Source of the DNA: Rehmannia glutinosa
Lineage: Eukaryota > Streptophyta > Magnoliopsida > Lamiales > Orobanchaceae
Length of the DNA stretch: 64,000 nucleotides
Assembly: GCA_016081115.2 (NCBI GenBank)
Contig: CM071934.1
Span: 63,907,267-63,971,266 of the forward strand
Direction: 5' to 3'
Numbering within the stretch: position 1 is the stretch's first letter; every line of letters begins with the position of its first letter. Position numbers and translations under genes: made by a program. Below are positions 35,001-44,585 of this stretch, one piece after another. The notes beneath the pieces were generated by a model. That model was not told where the DNA came from and searched no databases. It worked only from the letters and a program-made list of their open reading frames with translations.

Positions 35001-36087
35001 GAGGCTTATTTGGAGCTGGTTCGAGCTATCGTGCGTGTCCCAATTGCACCTACATCCTGGGATACTCGTGTTTGGATGAACTTTGAAGATGGTTCAGTCA
35101 CCTCGAAGACGGCTTATAAATCCTTACGCCCCCAGCGCCCGGCTGTTAGATGGGGTTCTTCGATTTGGTCTCAGCATATCCCGGAACGGAGATCGGTGGT
35201 GGCGTGGAGAGCTATACACAACCGATTAGCGATCCCGATTCTTTACGAGCTAGGGGAAGTTTTATCGGCCCTTCGGTTTGTGTTCTTTGCAGGGAATCGA
35301 GGGAATCGGTCGATCACTTATTTGTTTCTTGTGCTTTTGCAGGGCATCTATGGCGTTGGATCTTCCAAACCTTTCACATGCACCCCTTCCAGGCTTACAG
35401 TTTCAATGAACTGTTGGTATGGCTTATGGCTCTTAATTTTAGTGACCAGGTCGCTTTCCTTTGGCGTGTGGCAATATTATCCTGCATCTGGCTTCTTTGG
35501 CACATCCGTAATGAGCTGATTTTCCACAACAAAATCTGGACTCCGGAGGCGGCACTCATTCATCTACTGTACTCATTGTTGAATCAGCATCTTTAGATCG
35601 GGGATGCATGAATAATGACTAGCAGGAACTCTTTATCCTGCGTGGTTTAAGAGTTCCCGGAAGGGTCAGGCATTCTCTGAAGATTGTAGAGGTCCAATGG
35701 CAAAAACCCCTCCCGGGTTGGATCAACGTTAACACGGATGGAAGCGTTACAGGGGCGCCGAGCAATCTAACCGCCTCCGGTGTCTTCCGGAATTGTAGAG
35801 GATTCTTTCGCGGATGCTTTGTCCATCACTGTGGTTCAGGGTACACATTTGAGGCTGAATTGGTCGCAGCAATGTGGGCGATTCATTACGCATTTGCAAA
35901 AGGATGGACACAACTTTGGCTGGAATCGGACTCAATGTATGTGGTGAACCTGCTGGAGAAGAGAACGATGGAGGTCCCATGGAGACATCTTAGCTACTGG
36001 CGCCATACCTTGCATCTGCTCAATGACATTGATCTTGTAGTCTCTCATATCTTTCATGAAGGCAATCGGGTGGCGGACATGCTTTGA
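32069..36087 (+). pseudogene. LINE2 ORF2: endonuclease, RT, zinc domain, RNase H
   Basis: Block 32069-33724 (551 codons) holds the endonuclease (CEPK, LLLVGDFNAVLGHHE, then FDHHHI where LINE1 has SDHHPI) and the RT start (SSPGTDGFNGNFYRHFW, FMALIPKTKDANVIENFRPI). After a frameshift, 33859-34473 carries GVRQGDPLSPLLF, the catalytic YADD (34123-34134) and KVYFGARV. Later blocks give the zinc-binding domain (CVLCRESRESVDHLFVSC, near 35280-35340) and RNase H (NTDGSV, FEAELVAAM, ESDS, HEGNRVAD; about 35725-36087). The final frame stops after RVADML. The altered SDH motif and at least four frame breaks make it inactive. Confidence 0.9.
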
Positions 36088-36251
36088 GTAAGAAGACGGA
36101 GAGTGGCGCACGTGGGCGTCCCCGCCTGACGCACATTCTTCACTACCTCACCGATGATTATGTTGGCCAATCCACATATAGGTTTGTTACTTAATGCGCC
36201 ACCACTTCAGTTTCTTTTTGGCGCCTATTTTCCTGGGGGGGTACTCTTTTT

Positions 36252-36296
36252 CCTTCCAAGGGTTTTTCCCACAAGGGTGGGTTTTACCTTGGAAGG
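36252..36296 (+). other. LINE2 3' nested hairpin
   Basis: Outer stem CCTTCCAAGG (36252-36261) with CCTTGGAAGG (36287-36296) and inner stem CCCAC/GTGGG, identical to LINE1 22067-22111. Confidence 0.8.
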
Positions 36297-36470
36297 TTTT
36301 AACGAGGCCCCAACCATTCAGCCATATGGTCGGCTGGTGACCACTTCATTTTTTGGTTGTTAACATTATTTCCAGGCTTTCATTTGGTTACCTGATCTGC
36401 CTGTGATCAGGATTACTCTTTTTTCATTTTTAATATATATATTCGCAATTATTAAAAAAAATAGACTTAA

Positions 36471-37736
36471 GCTTGTTTTTACACTTGTTTTAGCACTTGT
36501 TAATTATCAGTTGGATAGCTAACTAACAACATATATAAAATTAAATGCAGGAATGTAAGTGCTGAAAGTAAATTGACACAAGTAATTTTTATAGTGGTTC
36601 GAAGATGGGGTAATTCTTCTAATCCACTCTTCTCCAACTCCTGGAGGAATCCACTAAGTAAAAGATCAAGTTACAAAGCAGTGAACAGTCTAGAGACAAC
36701 CTTGATCACACAGTTGGCTTCTCCTGCGACTCAGCTTCTTCACGAGGCCTGCCTTGCTACTTCAGCTCACTTTTAAGTCCTTGGATTTGATCATGCAGCC
36801 CTCCAACAAACTTGAAACTTGGTTCGACCTTTAACCTTTCTATAATCCTTCAACTTGGAAAGTAGACCCCTTTTTTATCTTCAAATTGTTTCCTCTTCAA
36901 CTGGTTGAATTTGTTTCTCCTTCACAACTTGTGTTGGGTCAAGTTTCTTTGAGTTTTAGGCTTGAGGAATATCTTGATAAGTTTTGAGAATATTACAGGT
37001 TAGTTTCTTGAATATTTCTTAACAGATCTGTGTCATTCGTAACCTTTTCTCAAATACTTCCTCAGCCTTTTATAGTGCCCGTTGAAGAGATATGCCAATT
37101 TCAAATGAACGAGATAGGCCAATTTCAAATGACACTTCTTGTTCGTTGGCTTGTCTTTTCTTGGTCAGGAGCACTTGTGATATTGACCCTTCCTCATATT
37201 AAATGGCATTGCAGCCTTGCAAGTTCTAACACAAGTTGTAGTGTTTCCCATTGGCTTATTCCTTTTGCATATTTCTGGACCAAACACTTTAAGACCTGGC
37301 AGCTTTGACATAATACTATATCGAGTAATATTCTTGACTTCATTCCAACGGATCAATGTCAGTCGTCTTGACTTGACTACTGCCTTTACCCAAAGTGACT
37401 TGAGTCTGCTCCAATCATAAGATTGACTCAACTATCACTTCAACTGATAGACTTGGCTCCTTGAGTTGAGTTGACTGACATTTCACACAGTTGTCTCATA
37501 GTTGATTCTCCTTCAGTCGAGTCCTTGTCTTCCTTCTAGGCCATACTCAGCTGACACACAGCAGAGTCTTCTTTCCAGTCTGTAGTTGACTTCTTGTATT
37601 CTTGGCTTAGATGACTTCACTTAGCTCTTTCAGTCCTATCTATTACATTACATAATTACAAGAAAAATGGGGTGCCAACTTCCGAGTCTAAGTTTTACAT
37701 GGTATCATCAAAATCTAACAAATAAATTTCCTAACA
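36471..37736 (-). repeat. A2 5' LTR, U3-side part right of LINE2
   Basis: This continues the family A LTR after LINE2, ending TTCCTAACA at 37736, the reverse complement of the LTR start. The minus-strand TATA region (CTATAAAAGG) is at about 37068-37077. U3 is rich in TTGACTT and CAGTTGA-type motifs (37360-37640). Confidence 0.88.
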
Positions 37737-37956
37737 CTGGTACATGGATAGTGGCTGTTCCAGACATATGAAAGGGAACAAGAAAAATCTGTCAAAGTTC
37801 CAGGAAATCAAAGGTGCAAAAGTCATATTTGGAGGAAATGAAGCTCTAGGGGAGATCAAAGGCACATGATCCATAAAGAAAAATGGATTGGAAACCACAA
37901 ATGTTGCATATGTTGAAGGTCTCAACTTTAATCTGCTAAGTTTCAGCCAACTATGT
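37737..37956 (+). pseudogene. A5 pol fragment (protease region)
   Basis: These 220 bases between two LTRs encode, on the plus strand, WYMDSGCSRHMKGNKKNL and IFGGNEALGEIKGT, then a stop, then SIKKNGLETTNVAYVEGLNFNLLS. This is the copia protease active-site region and the start of the integrase leader of a family A element. It is all that is visible of the outer element into which both A2 and A4 inserted. Confidence 0.85.
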
Positions 37957-39526
37957 TGTTGGGAAATTTATTTTGTAGATTTTGATGAATGCCATGTAAA
38001 ACTTAAACTAGAAAGTTGGCACCCCATTTTCCTTGTAATTTGTATTGTAATAGAGAGAGCTGGAAAAGCTGAGTCAAGTCAGCTATGCCTAGAAATACAA
38101 GAAGTCAACTGAAGACTGAAGTGAAGACTTCGCTGCAAGATAGCTGAGTATGGCAAGGAAGAAAAGTCAAGAACTCGACTGAAGGTGTATCAGTTGTGAA
38201 ACAGCTGTATGAAGAGCCAGTCAAGTCAACTCAAGAAGCCAAGTCTCAAGTTGAAGTGACAGTTGAGTCATCCAAAGAATGGAAGCTAACTCAAGTCACC
38301 TGGGGAATAAACGATTGCAGTCAAGTCAAGACAACTGAACGAGATCCGTTGATGAAACTTAAGAATGTTACTCAAAGTAGTAACCAGTTAAAGTTGTCAG
38401 AGATAAAGTGTTAGTTCCAGTTGTGTGCAAAAGGAACAAACCAATGAGAAGCACTGCACCAAGTGTCAGATACGCTGCAATGATGCAAGACATTAAATAC
38501 GATGAAATGTCAACATCAAGGACTACAACAAGACAAGCCAACGAACACAAGTGATTTTTAAAAATCAGCCTATCTCTTCAACGGGCAGATTTTTGAAAGT
38601 TCACTATAAAAGGCTGAGGAATCTCATTGAGAAAAGGTTACCTGAACCACGAACGAGCAAGCATTATTCAAACTGCAACCTGCAAAATATTCTCAAGATA
38701 TTCAAGCAAAATCCTCAAGCCTAAATCTCGAAGGACATCAATCCAACACAAAGCTGTGAAGGAAAGATAACTTCAAACTGTTGAAGAGGAAACTTTTGAA
38801 GAATCAAAAGGGGTCTACTTTCCAAGGAGGATTGTAGGAGGGTTCAGGGTCAAACCAGTATCAAGTTATTGGAGGGCTTCGTGGTCAAATCCAAGAAGCT
38901 TGAGAAAGTGAGCTGAAGTAGCAAGGCAACTGCCCTGTGAAGAAGCTGAGTCAGACGAGAAGCCAGCTGTGTGACCAATGCATCTCTAGACTGAGTCCAA
39001 GGAGCAAGTCAGCTGTATGATCAAGACTTGTCTCTAGACTGTTAACACATTTGTGAACTGATCATTACTTAGTGGATTCCACCAGGAGTTGGAGAAGAGA
39101 GGATTAGAAGAATTACCCCATCTTCGAACCTCTATAAAAATTATTTGTGTCATTTACATTTCAGCACTTTTATTTCTGCATACTTATTTATATCTGCTGA
39201 TAAATTGCTATCCAACTGATAATTAACTAAGTGCTAAAATCAAGTGTTAAAACAAGTTTAAAACAAATCAAAGGGTGTTAAGTCTTCCGCTGAAAAACTC
39301 AACCCAGGCAAGTTGAGTTTCAGGTTACACAGTTGAGTTATTCTATCAACAGCTCTATCGAGTCTGTTGAGTGGCTAACTCTGCTGAATAACCAACTTAG
39401 TTGTCGCTCAAGGACTTAGCTGTTTGTGTTAACTCTGTAATATTTTAAAAGGACTAAAATCGGAAAGTTGGTAAGTTTTATTCAACCCCCCCTTCTAAAC
39501 CTTACTTACACCCCTTGGGACCTACA
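37957..39526 (+). repeat. A4 5' LTR
   Basis: 1570 bases, TGTTGGGAAATTTATT...GGGACCTACA. The five bases before it are TATGT; their partner is off-window. Confidence 0.93.
38072..38613 (+). promoter_or_regulatory. A4 U3 promoter: W-box-like cluster and TATA box
   Basis: AGTCAA (TTGACT on the other strand, a WRKY W-box core) occurs at 38072, 38103, 38165, 38219, 38224, 38319 and 38324, twice as overlapping AGTCAAGTCAA. The TATA box CTATAAAAGG is at 38604-38613. The motif count is direct; stress induction through WRKY factors is inferred from other plant copia elements. Confidence 0.6.
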
Positions 39527-39528
39527 AG

Positions 39529-39540
39529 TGGTATCGGAGC
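39529..39540 (+). promoter_or_regulatory. A4 primer binding site
   Basis: TGGTATCGGAGC, two bases after the LTR. Same one-base variant as A1. Confidence 0.87.
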
Positions 39541-39653
39541 GGTTGGTTCATTGAGCCTTCCGCACTGGTTACTGAACTAGATCTCTATCTTTTCTAAAAT
39601 ATTTTTAACACTTGTATTTTAAAAATCTTTCATTCTTAGCAAAAGTTATTATC

Positions 39654-41219
39654 ATGGAAGCAAATCTGACACGCATTCCTATGTTCACTATTGAGGAGTT
39701 TGATGACTGGAAAATTCGTATGCATGCTCATCTATCTATTTTACATGATGAAATGTGGCTAGTGATAGAGGATGGGCCACTGCAAATACTGAAAGTGAAC
39801 ACAGCCGCAATCAGAGCAACTGCAGCTGAAGGAGAAGAAGTTGTGGCTGAGGCAAGACCAGCCATGGTTGAGAAACCAAGGACTGAGTGGACAAACGAGG
39901 ACAGAAAAAGATACAACTTGGACAATGTAACCAAGGACATACTTTAAAAAACCTTGGACAAAGCAATGTTCAACAAAGTCAAATCTTGCCAAACTGCAAA
40001 ACAAATCTGGGATAAATTAACTTTAATTTGTGAAGGATCTGAGCAAATTAAAGAAAATAAATTGTTTGTTCTGTACAGAAATTTGAAAATTTCAAAATGC
40101 TTGCAGGTGAAACCTTGGATCAGTTGGATTCTAGATTCACTGAAGTCACAAATGAGCTATCAGCACTTGGGAAAGAATATATACAAAAGAAAATGTGTAT
40201 GAAGATTCTGAGAAGCCTCCCAGCTGAATGGGAAATAAAGGTCATGGCCCTAAGACATTCTTTGGACCTATCAAAAACATCCAATCATGAGCTATTCTCA
40301 GATCTCAAAGCTTATAAGTTTGAGCTGAGAAGAAAAGATCAAGATGAGACAGTTGTACCCAAGACAGCTGCACTGATAGTCAAGGATGGAAAGAAAGCTG
40401 AAGTCAAGGAAGCCATAGACCAGGAAGAGATTGCCCTGATGGTTAAAAAATTCAACAAGTTCTTCAATAAGAACTATAAAAGAAACAAGGGTGAATCCTC
40501 CAGGAGACATTCAGCTCCCTCCAAGTTAAGGGAAGACAGGCCACCCAAAAGAGCTGAGCATCAAAGGGTTGAATATCGGAGCCGATAACCCAAGGACAAA
40601 AGAGCCGATCAAAGAGCGAGAACCCGTGTTGGAACTGCAGACAACCAGGACATTTTGCAATTGACTGTTCCTATCCACCAGTCAATAAATACAGGAATGA
40701 AGAAGAAAGAAAAGTCTTTAGAGAAAGAAGACAGGAAAAGAGGAAAGCCATGTTGGCTACTGAGACTACTGAGACAACTAAGTCGAATGAAGCAGCAGAC
40801 TCAGAGAGTAGTGAAGCTGACTACTCAAGTGATTCGGAAGAAGAAGCAATGATTTGTCTAATGGCTAAAGAACAAGATCAACCAGACCAAGAAGATGAGG
40901 TACACTCTAACTCATCTCATTCGATCCTAGTGATAGTGATCGTGATACACACACTTCATCACCCACTGATCTTTATGATTCATTAGGCAAAATGATGAAA
41001 GACTTTGAGCACATTAAATCCTCACACACACTATTAAATGAGGAAAATAGCCAGCTCATAAGCCAAAACTCACAGCTGACTAAGGAGCTGAGTACTCTAA
41101 GTTACATAGCTGATGAGAACAAAGAGCTGAGGGCTGAGAATGTTAAACTAATAGCAGAGATAGCTGCTATAGAAAAGAGGGAAAATGATCTCAAAAATGT
41201 GATTGCCTCATTTACAAAG
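39654..41219 (+). pseudogene. A4 gag, part before the A3 insertion
   Basis: Starts at ATG 39654 (MEANLTRIPMFTIEEFDDWKIRM). A TAC to TAA change ends the first block at 39947. The next blocks are 39954-40202 and 40097-40588 in different frames, covering the capsid (LTLICEGSEQIKENKL, MKILRSLPAEWEIK, KTSNHELFSDLKAYKFELRRKDQ) and a basic linker (FNKFFNKNYKRNKGESS). The zinc knuckle CWNCRQPGHFAIDC is encoded near 40625-40667. Acidic and coiled-coil blocks run to 41219, where A3 begins after CAAAG. The gene continues at 58071. Confidence 0.88.
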
Positions 41220-42790
41220 TGTAGGTCCCAAGGGGTGTAATTAAGGTTTAGAAGGGGGGTTGAATAAACCTTACCAACTTTTCAATTTAGTCCTTTTAAA
41301 TAAGTTCAGAGTTGATTTCACAGCTATGTCCTTGATGGACAGCTAAGTTAGTTAACCAAAAGTTAGTCACTCAATAGACTAGGGCGAAATTGATAGAATA
41401 ACTCAATTTGTTTAGTCTAATACTTAACTTGGTTTGTGATGAGATTTTATTGGAAGAAGACTTAACACCCTTGAATTTGGTTTAAGTTTGTTTTAACACT
41501 TGGTTTTAGCACTTTGTTAAATATCAATTGGGTAGCAAATTATCAGAGATATTAAATAATATGCGATAAGTAAATGCTTTGAAATGTAAATGACACAATA
41601 AATTTTATAGAGGTTCGAAGATGGGGTAATTCTTCTAATCCTCTCTTCTCCAACTCCCGGAGGAATCCACTAAGTATTGATCGGAGTACAAAGTGGTTAT
41701 CGATCCCGATGCAAAATTGATCACACAAATGTGACTTGATCCTTTAGAACTCAGTCTGGAGAGGCCTTGGTCACACAGCTGGCTTCTCGTCCGACTCAGC
41801 TTCTTCACAGGGCAGCTGTCGTGCTACTACAACTCACTTGCTCAAGTTTCTTGGATTTGATCACGAAGCCCTCCAATGACTTGAGACTGGTTCGACCTTG
41901 AACCTTTCTACAATCCTCCTTGGAATGTAGACCCCTTTTGATTCTTCAAAAGTTTCCTCTTCAATAATATGAGGTTGTCTTTCCTTCACAGCTTTGGTGT
42001 TGGATCGATTTCCTTCAAAGTTTAGGCTTGAGGATTTGCTTGAATAACTTGAGAATATTTTTGCTGGTTACAGCTCGAATAATAACTTGAAAGTTCGTGG
42101 TTCAGGTATACAAGGTCCCCTTCTCAAATTGATTCCTCTACCTTTTATAGTGCTCTTTCAAAAATCAGTCCGTTGAAGAGATGGGCTGATTTTCAAAAGA
42201 CACTAGTGGTCGTTAGCTTGTCTTGTTGCAGTACTTGAAATTGACATTACCTCGTATTAAATGAACCTTCACTTTTGAGTCGACACGGTGCGATCTTCTC
42301 ATTGTTTATTCCTTTTGCACGCTTCGGGAGTGAGCACTTTAGAATATTACAAAGATGGAAGTATTACTTATTTAAGTAACTTTCTTGACTTCGTACAAAC
42401 GGACTTTTCGATTGTCTTGACTTGACTGCAGTTTCTTAACTTCCCCAGGTGACTTCGATTCAGCTCCTAATCATTGGAAGACTCATCTGTCACTTCAACT
42501 TGACTTGGCTGTCTTGAGTTGACTTGACTGACACTTCTCACAATTGTATCATAGCTGCTACTCCTTCAGTCGAGTTCTTGACTTCTCCTCCTTGTCATAC
42601 TCAGCTGCTTCACAGCGGAGTCTTCATTTTAGCCTTCAGTTGACTTCTTGCATATCCAGGCATAGCTAACTTGACTCAGCTCCTACAGCCCTATCTATTT
42701 CAATGCATATTACAAAGAAAATGGGGTGCCAACTTTCTAGTCTAAGTTTAAATGGCATTCATCAAAATTTAATCAATAAATTTCCCAACA
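41220..42790 (-). repeat. A3 3' LTR (flanked by CAAAG on both sides)
   Basis: A minus-orientation family A LTR, TGTAGGTCCC...TTCCCAACA, 1571 bases, closest to the A3 5' LTR at 56497-58070. CAAAG flanks it at 41215-41219 and again at 42791-42795. Taken alone it therefore looks like a solo LTR with its TSD, yet A3 internal sequence follows only 355 bases later. See findings for the two readings. TATA box on the minus strand near 42140-42150. Confidence 0.85.
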
Positions 42791-43145
42791 CAAAGGCATC
42801 TAAATCATTGTATGACCTTATTATGAGCCAAAAAGAATGTGGTGATAAGACAGGCATAGGATTCAATTCCTTTGTGCACAGTCAAGCTCCTAGAGTGATT
42901 TTGGAAAAAGGATCTTCAAGTAAAGAAGCTTCTCAAAAATCCAAGACACCAAATGTTGCACCCACGTTCATCCCAAAGCACAATCACAAACAAATTGGCC
43001 TCGGATATAAAGGGAAAGGAAAACAGCCAGTTGAGGATGCTGAGAGGACAGCTGAGAAGAAATCCAGCAGAGTTCCTTAGCAAACTCCAAATAGGAAGTA
43101 CTCTGTGAAGAATAAACAGAACTACCCAAAAACCCTAGAAGTTTT
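42791..43145 (+). pseudogene. Duplicate fragment of A4 gag
   Basis: It matches 58071-58425 almost exactly, starting at the same CAAAG and sharing the stop at RVP (43078-43080 and 58358-58360). It encodes ASKSLYDLIMSQKECGDKTG... GLGYKGKGKQPVEDAERTAEKKSSR. Homology ends abruptly at 43145, after which minus-strand third-ORF sequence begins. The TAA at 58214-58216 is absent here (CAA), so that mutation came after the duplication. Confidence 0.88.
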
Positions 43146-44585
43146 GGGTAGAGGTCTAGGTTTGAAACCTCTTCCTCCACTGTTTCTACCTCTTCCTCTG
43201 GGTGTGTATTGTACTGGAGCCTTCTTCTTTCTAGTAGAGTGACCAGCAGAGTGATCGCTCGTAGTCACTACTTATCGACCTTCTTCGCACGACTTGAGGC
43301 CTTTTTCCCAATACAAGTCCCGTGCTTGGGCCATGGTCATGTTCTCAAGTATCCCTCGGATGCGGCGTCTTGAATTCATCAACGAGATCTCGGCTTGGTT
43401 CCGACGCGTGAAAAATGGCATCGTGTCTCTTCTCTGTAGGAATACCTCCATATTGTTTCAAAGATATGTCCATCGCACGGGCATCCATTTTTCTTTCAAT
43501 CTCCATCATCTCTGCTTCTACGATTTTTCTCTTCTCGGACATGGGCACAGCAGAGTGTTGGAGCGGCAGAGTCACTGGAAGTTTGCTGATTATGTCAGCT
43601 GTGACAAGTCCTTGTTGAGGGGTTCTAGCAACCATTAAATTCATGTCTTTCGAACCTTCCCCCTCAACTGATTTTCCCTTTTCTTTCTTCTGCTCTTCAA
43701 CTGTCTTCTCCTTCACAGTTGCGTCCTTCTTATCAGCTGCGGATCCTTTCAACGTCTTTAGGTATTCCTCTTCCCCCTTTTTGGCATCATCAAAGGAGAG
43801 AGGAACCCCTGGAAACATGCCATCAAGCATGAAATCTAGGCGATGATAGCTGAGTTCTGCTTGGATTCTATTGCGGAGTATGCTGCTCGAAATTCTGAGC
43901 GAGTGGCGTTGGATTCGGCTGTCACCAACTTCATTTCAGCTATAAGAAGGCTGAATTTTTCATTCATGTTCTCCTCTACGCGCAGAACTTCTTTTCGATG
44001 AAATTCGCGCAGCAGTTCCATTTATGTGGTATGAGAAGTATGCATTCTATCAATGTTTTCTTGCATCATCTTCTTCATGTCAGCATTATCAGCGCTCCAG
44101 ATTAGCATCTTATTGTACAATGCTTTGAAGTATCAAACTTGTTCCACGCGCATTGTCTGCTGCTGTTGCCACCATTCCCGGATCCTGACTATGATTCCAC
44201 GCAGATCGGCCGTAAGATTAGCATCTCTGTTATCCAGTCGCATATCCAATGAGGCCTGGTGTCTTTCCATCTTCTCAATCTCCGCAAATATTGCCTTGAA
44301 GACTTCTCGAACCTCAGTTGTCACCTCTGTCTCAGCTGGCGGCCAAGCAGCATCAAAATCAAAATCTGCTGGGACGATGGTATCCGTGGGAATTCATCGG
44401 ATCAGGTCTATGGAAACGTTGTTGATCTCTAGCTGATTCTTCATCAAGATCAGGCAGCTCTAATGTGAAAGGGAAAGTTTGTTCAAACGCATCATCACGA
44501 ACATAGGGAATCTGTTCAACTGTGACTTGTGGTCGTGATGTGCCTGGTTGAGTCGATTCTACTGCAGCTTTGGGAGCCTGCGCAG
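43146..44585 (-). pseudogene. A3 third ORF, C-terminal part
   Basis: The minus strand carries the C-terminal half of the family A extra gene, matching A1 13730-15180. From its 5' side (44585) it contains TTEVREVFKAIFAEIEKMERHQASL-type coiled coil (44133-44324), FSLLIAEMKLVTAESNATRSEF (43836-44021), and then GVPLSFDDAKKGEEEYLKTLKG with a Lys/Glu-rich helix and KRKIVEAEMMEIERKMDARAM (43345-43830). A Gly/Arg-rich segment lies at the far end. No membrane span is visible. B2 interrupts the gene at 44585/52758. Confidence 0.75.

Larger units (their letters stand above)
31242..36462 (+). mobile_element. LINE2: 5'-truncated L1-type LINE in the A2 LTR
   Basis: Same family as LINE1 but begins within ORF1, so it is 5' truncated, as is typical of target-primed reverse transcription that stopped early. 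Both sides show AGACTTAA (31234-31241 and 36463-36470), and an A run precedes the right copy. It carries the ORF1 3' part, nearly complete ORF2 domains with a few frameshifts, and the 3' hairpin. Its coding blocks are much better preserved than in LINE1. Confidence 0.9.
27263..37736 (-). mobile_element. Copia element A2 (family A), right-hand part
   Basis: Minus-strand family A element. Its 5' LTR occupies 30986-37736 with LINE2 inside, and its gag and part of pol run leftward to 27263. The rest of pol, the third ORF and the 3' LTR should lie left of B1, outside the window. The right end at 37736 abuts the A5 protease fragment. The five bases there, CTGGT, would be the TSD, but the second copy cannot be checked. 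Confidence 0.88.

Noticed and set aside
41215..42795. Independent solo LTR insertion unrelated to A3
   Set aside because: The target CAAAG and insertion point are identical to those of A3 at 58071, so it is the A3 3' LTR or an alternative allele of the same insertion rather than a separate event.
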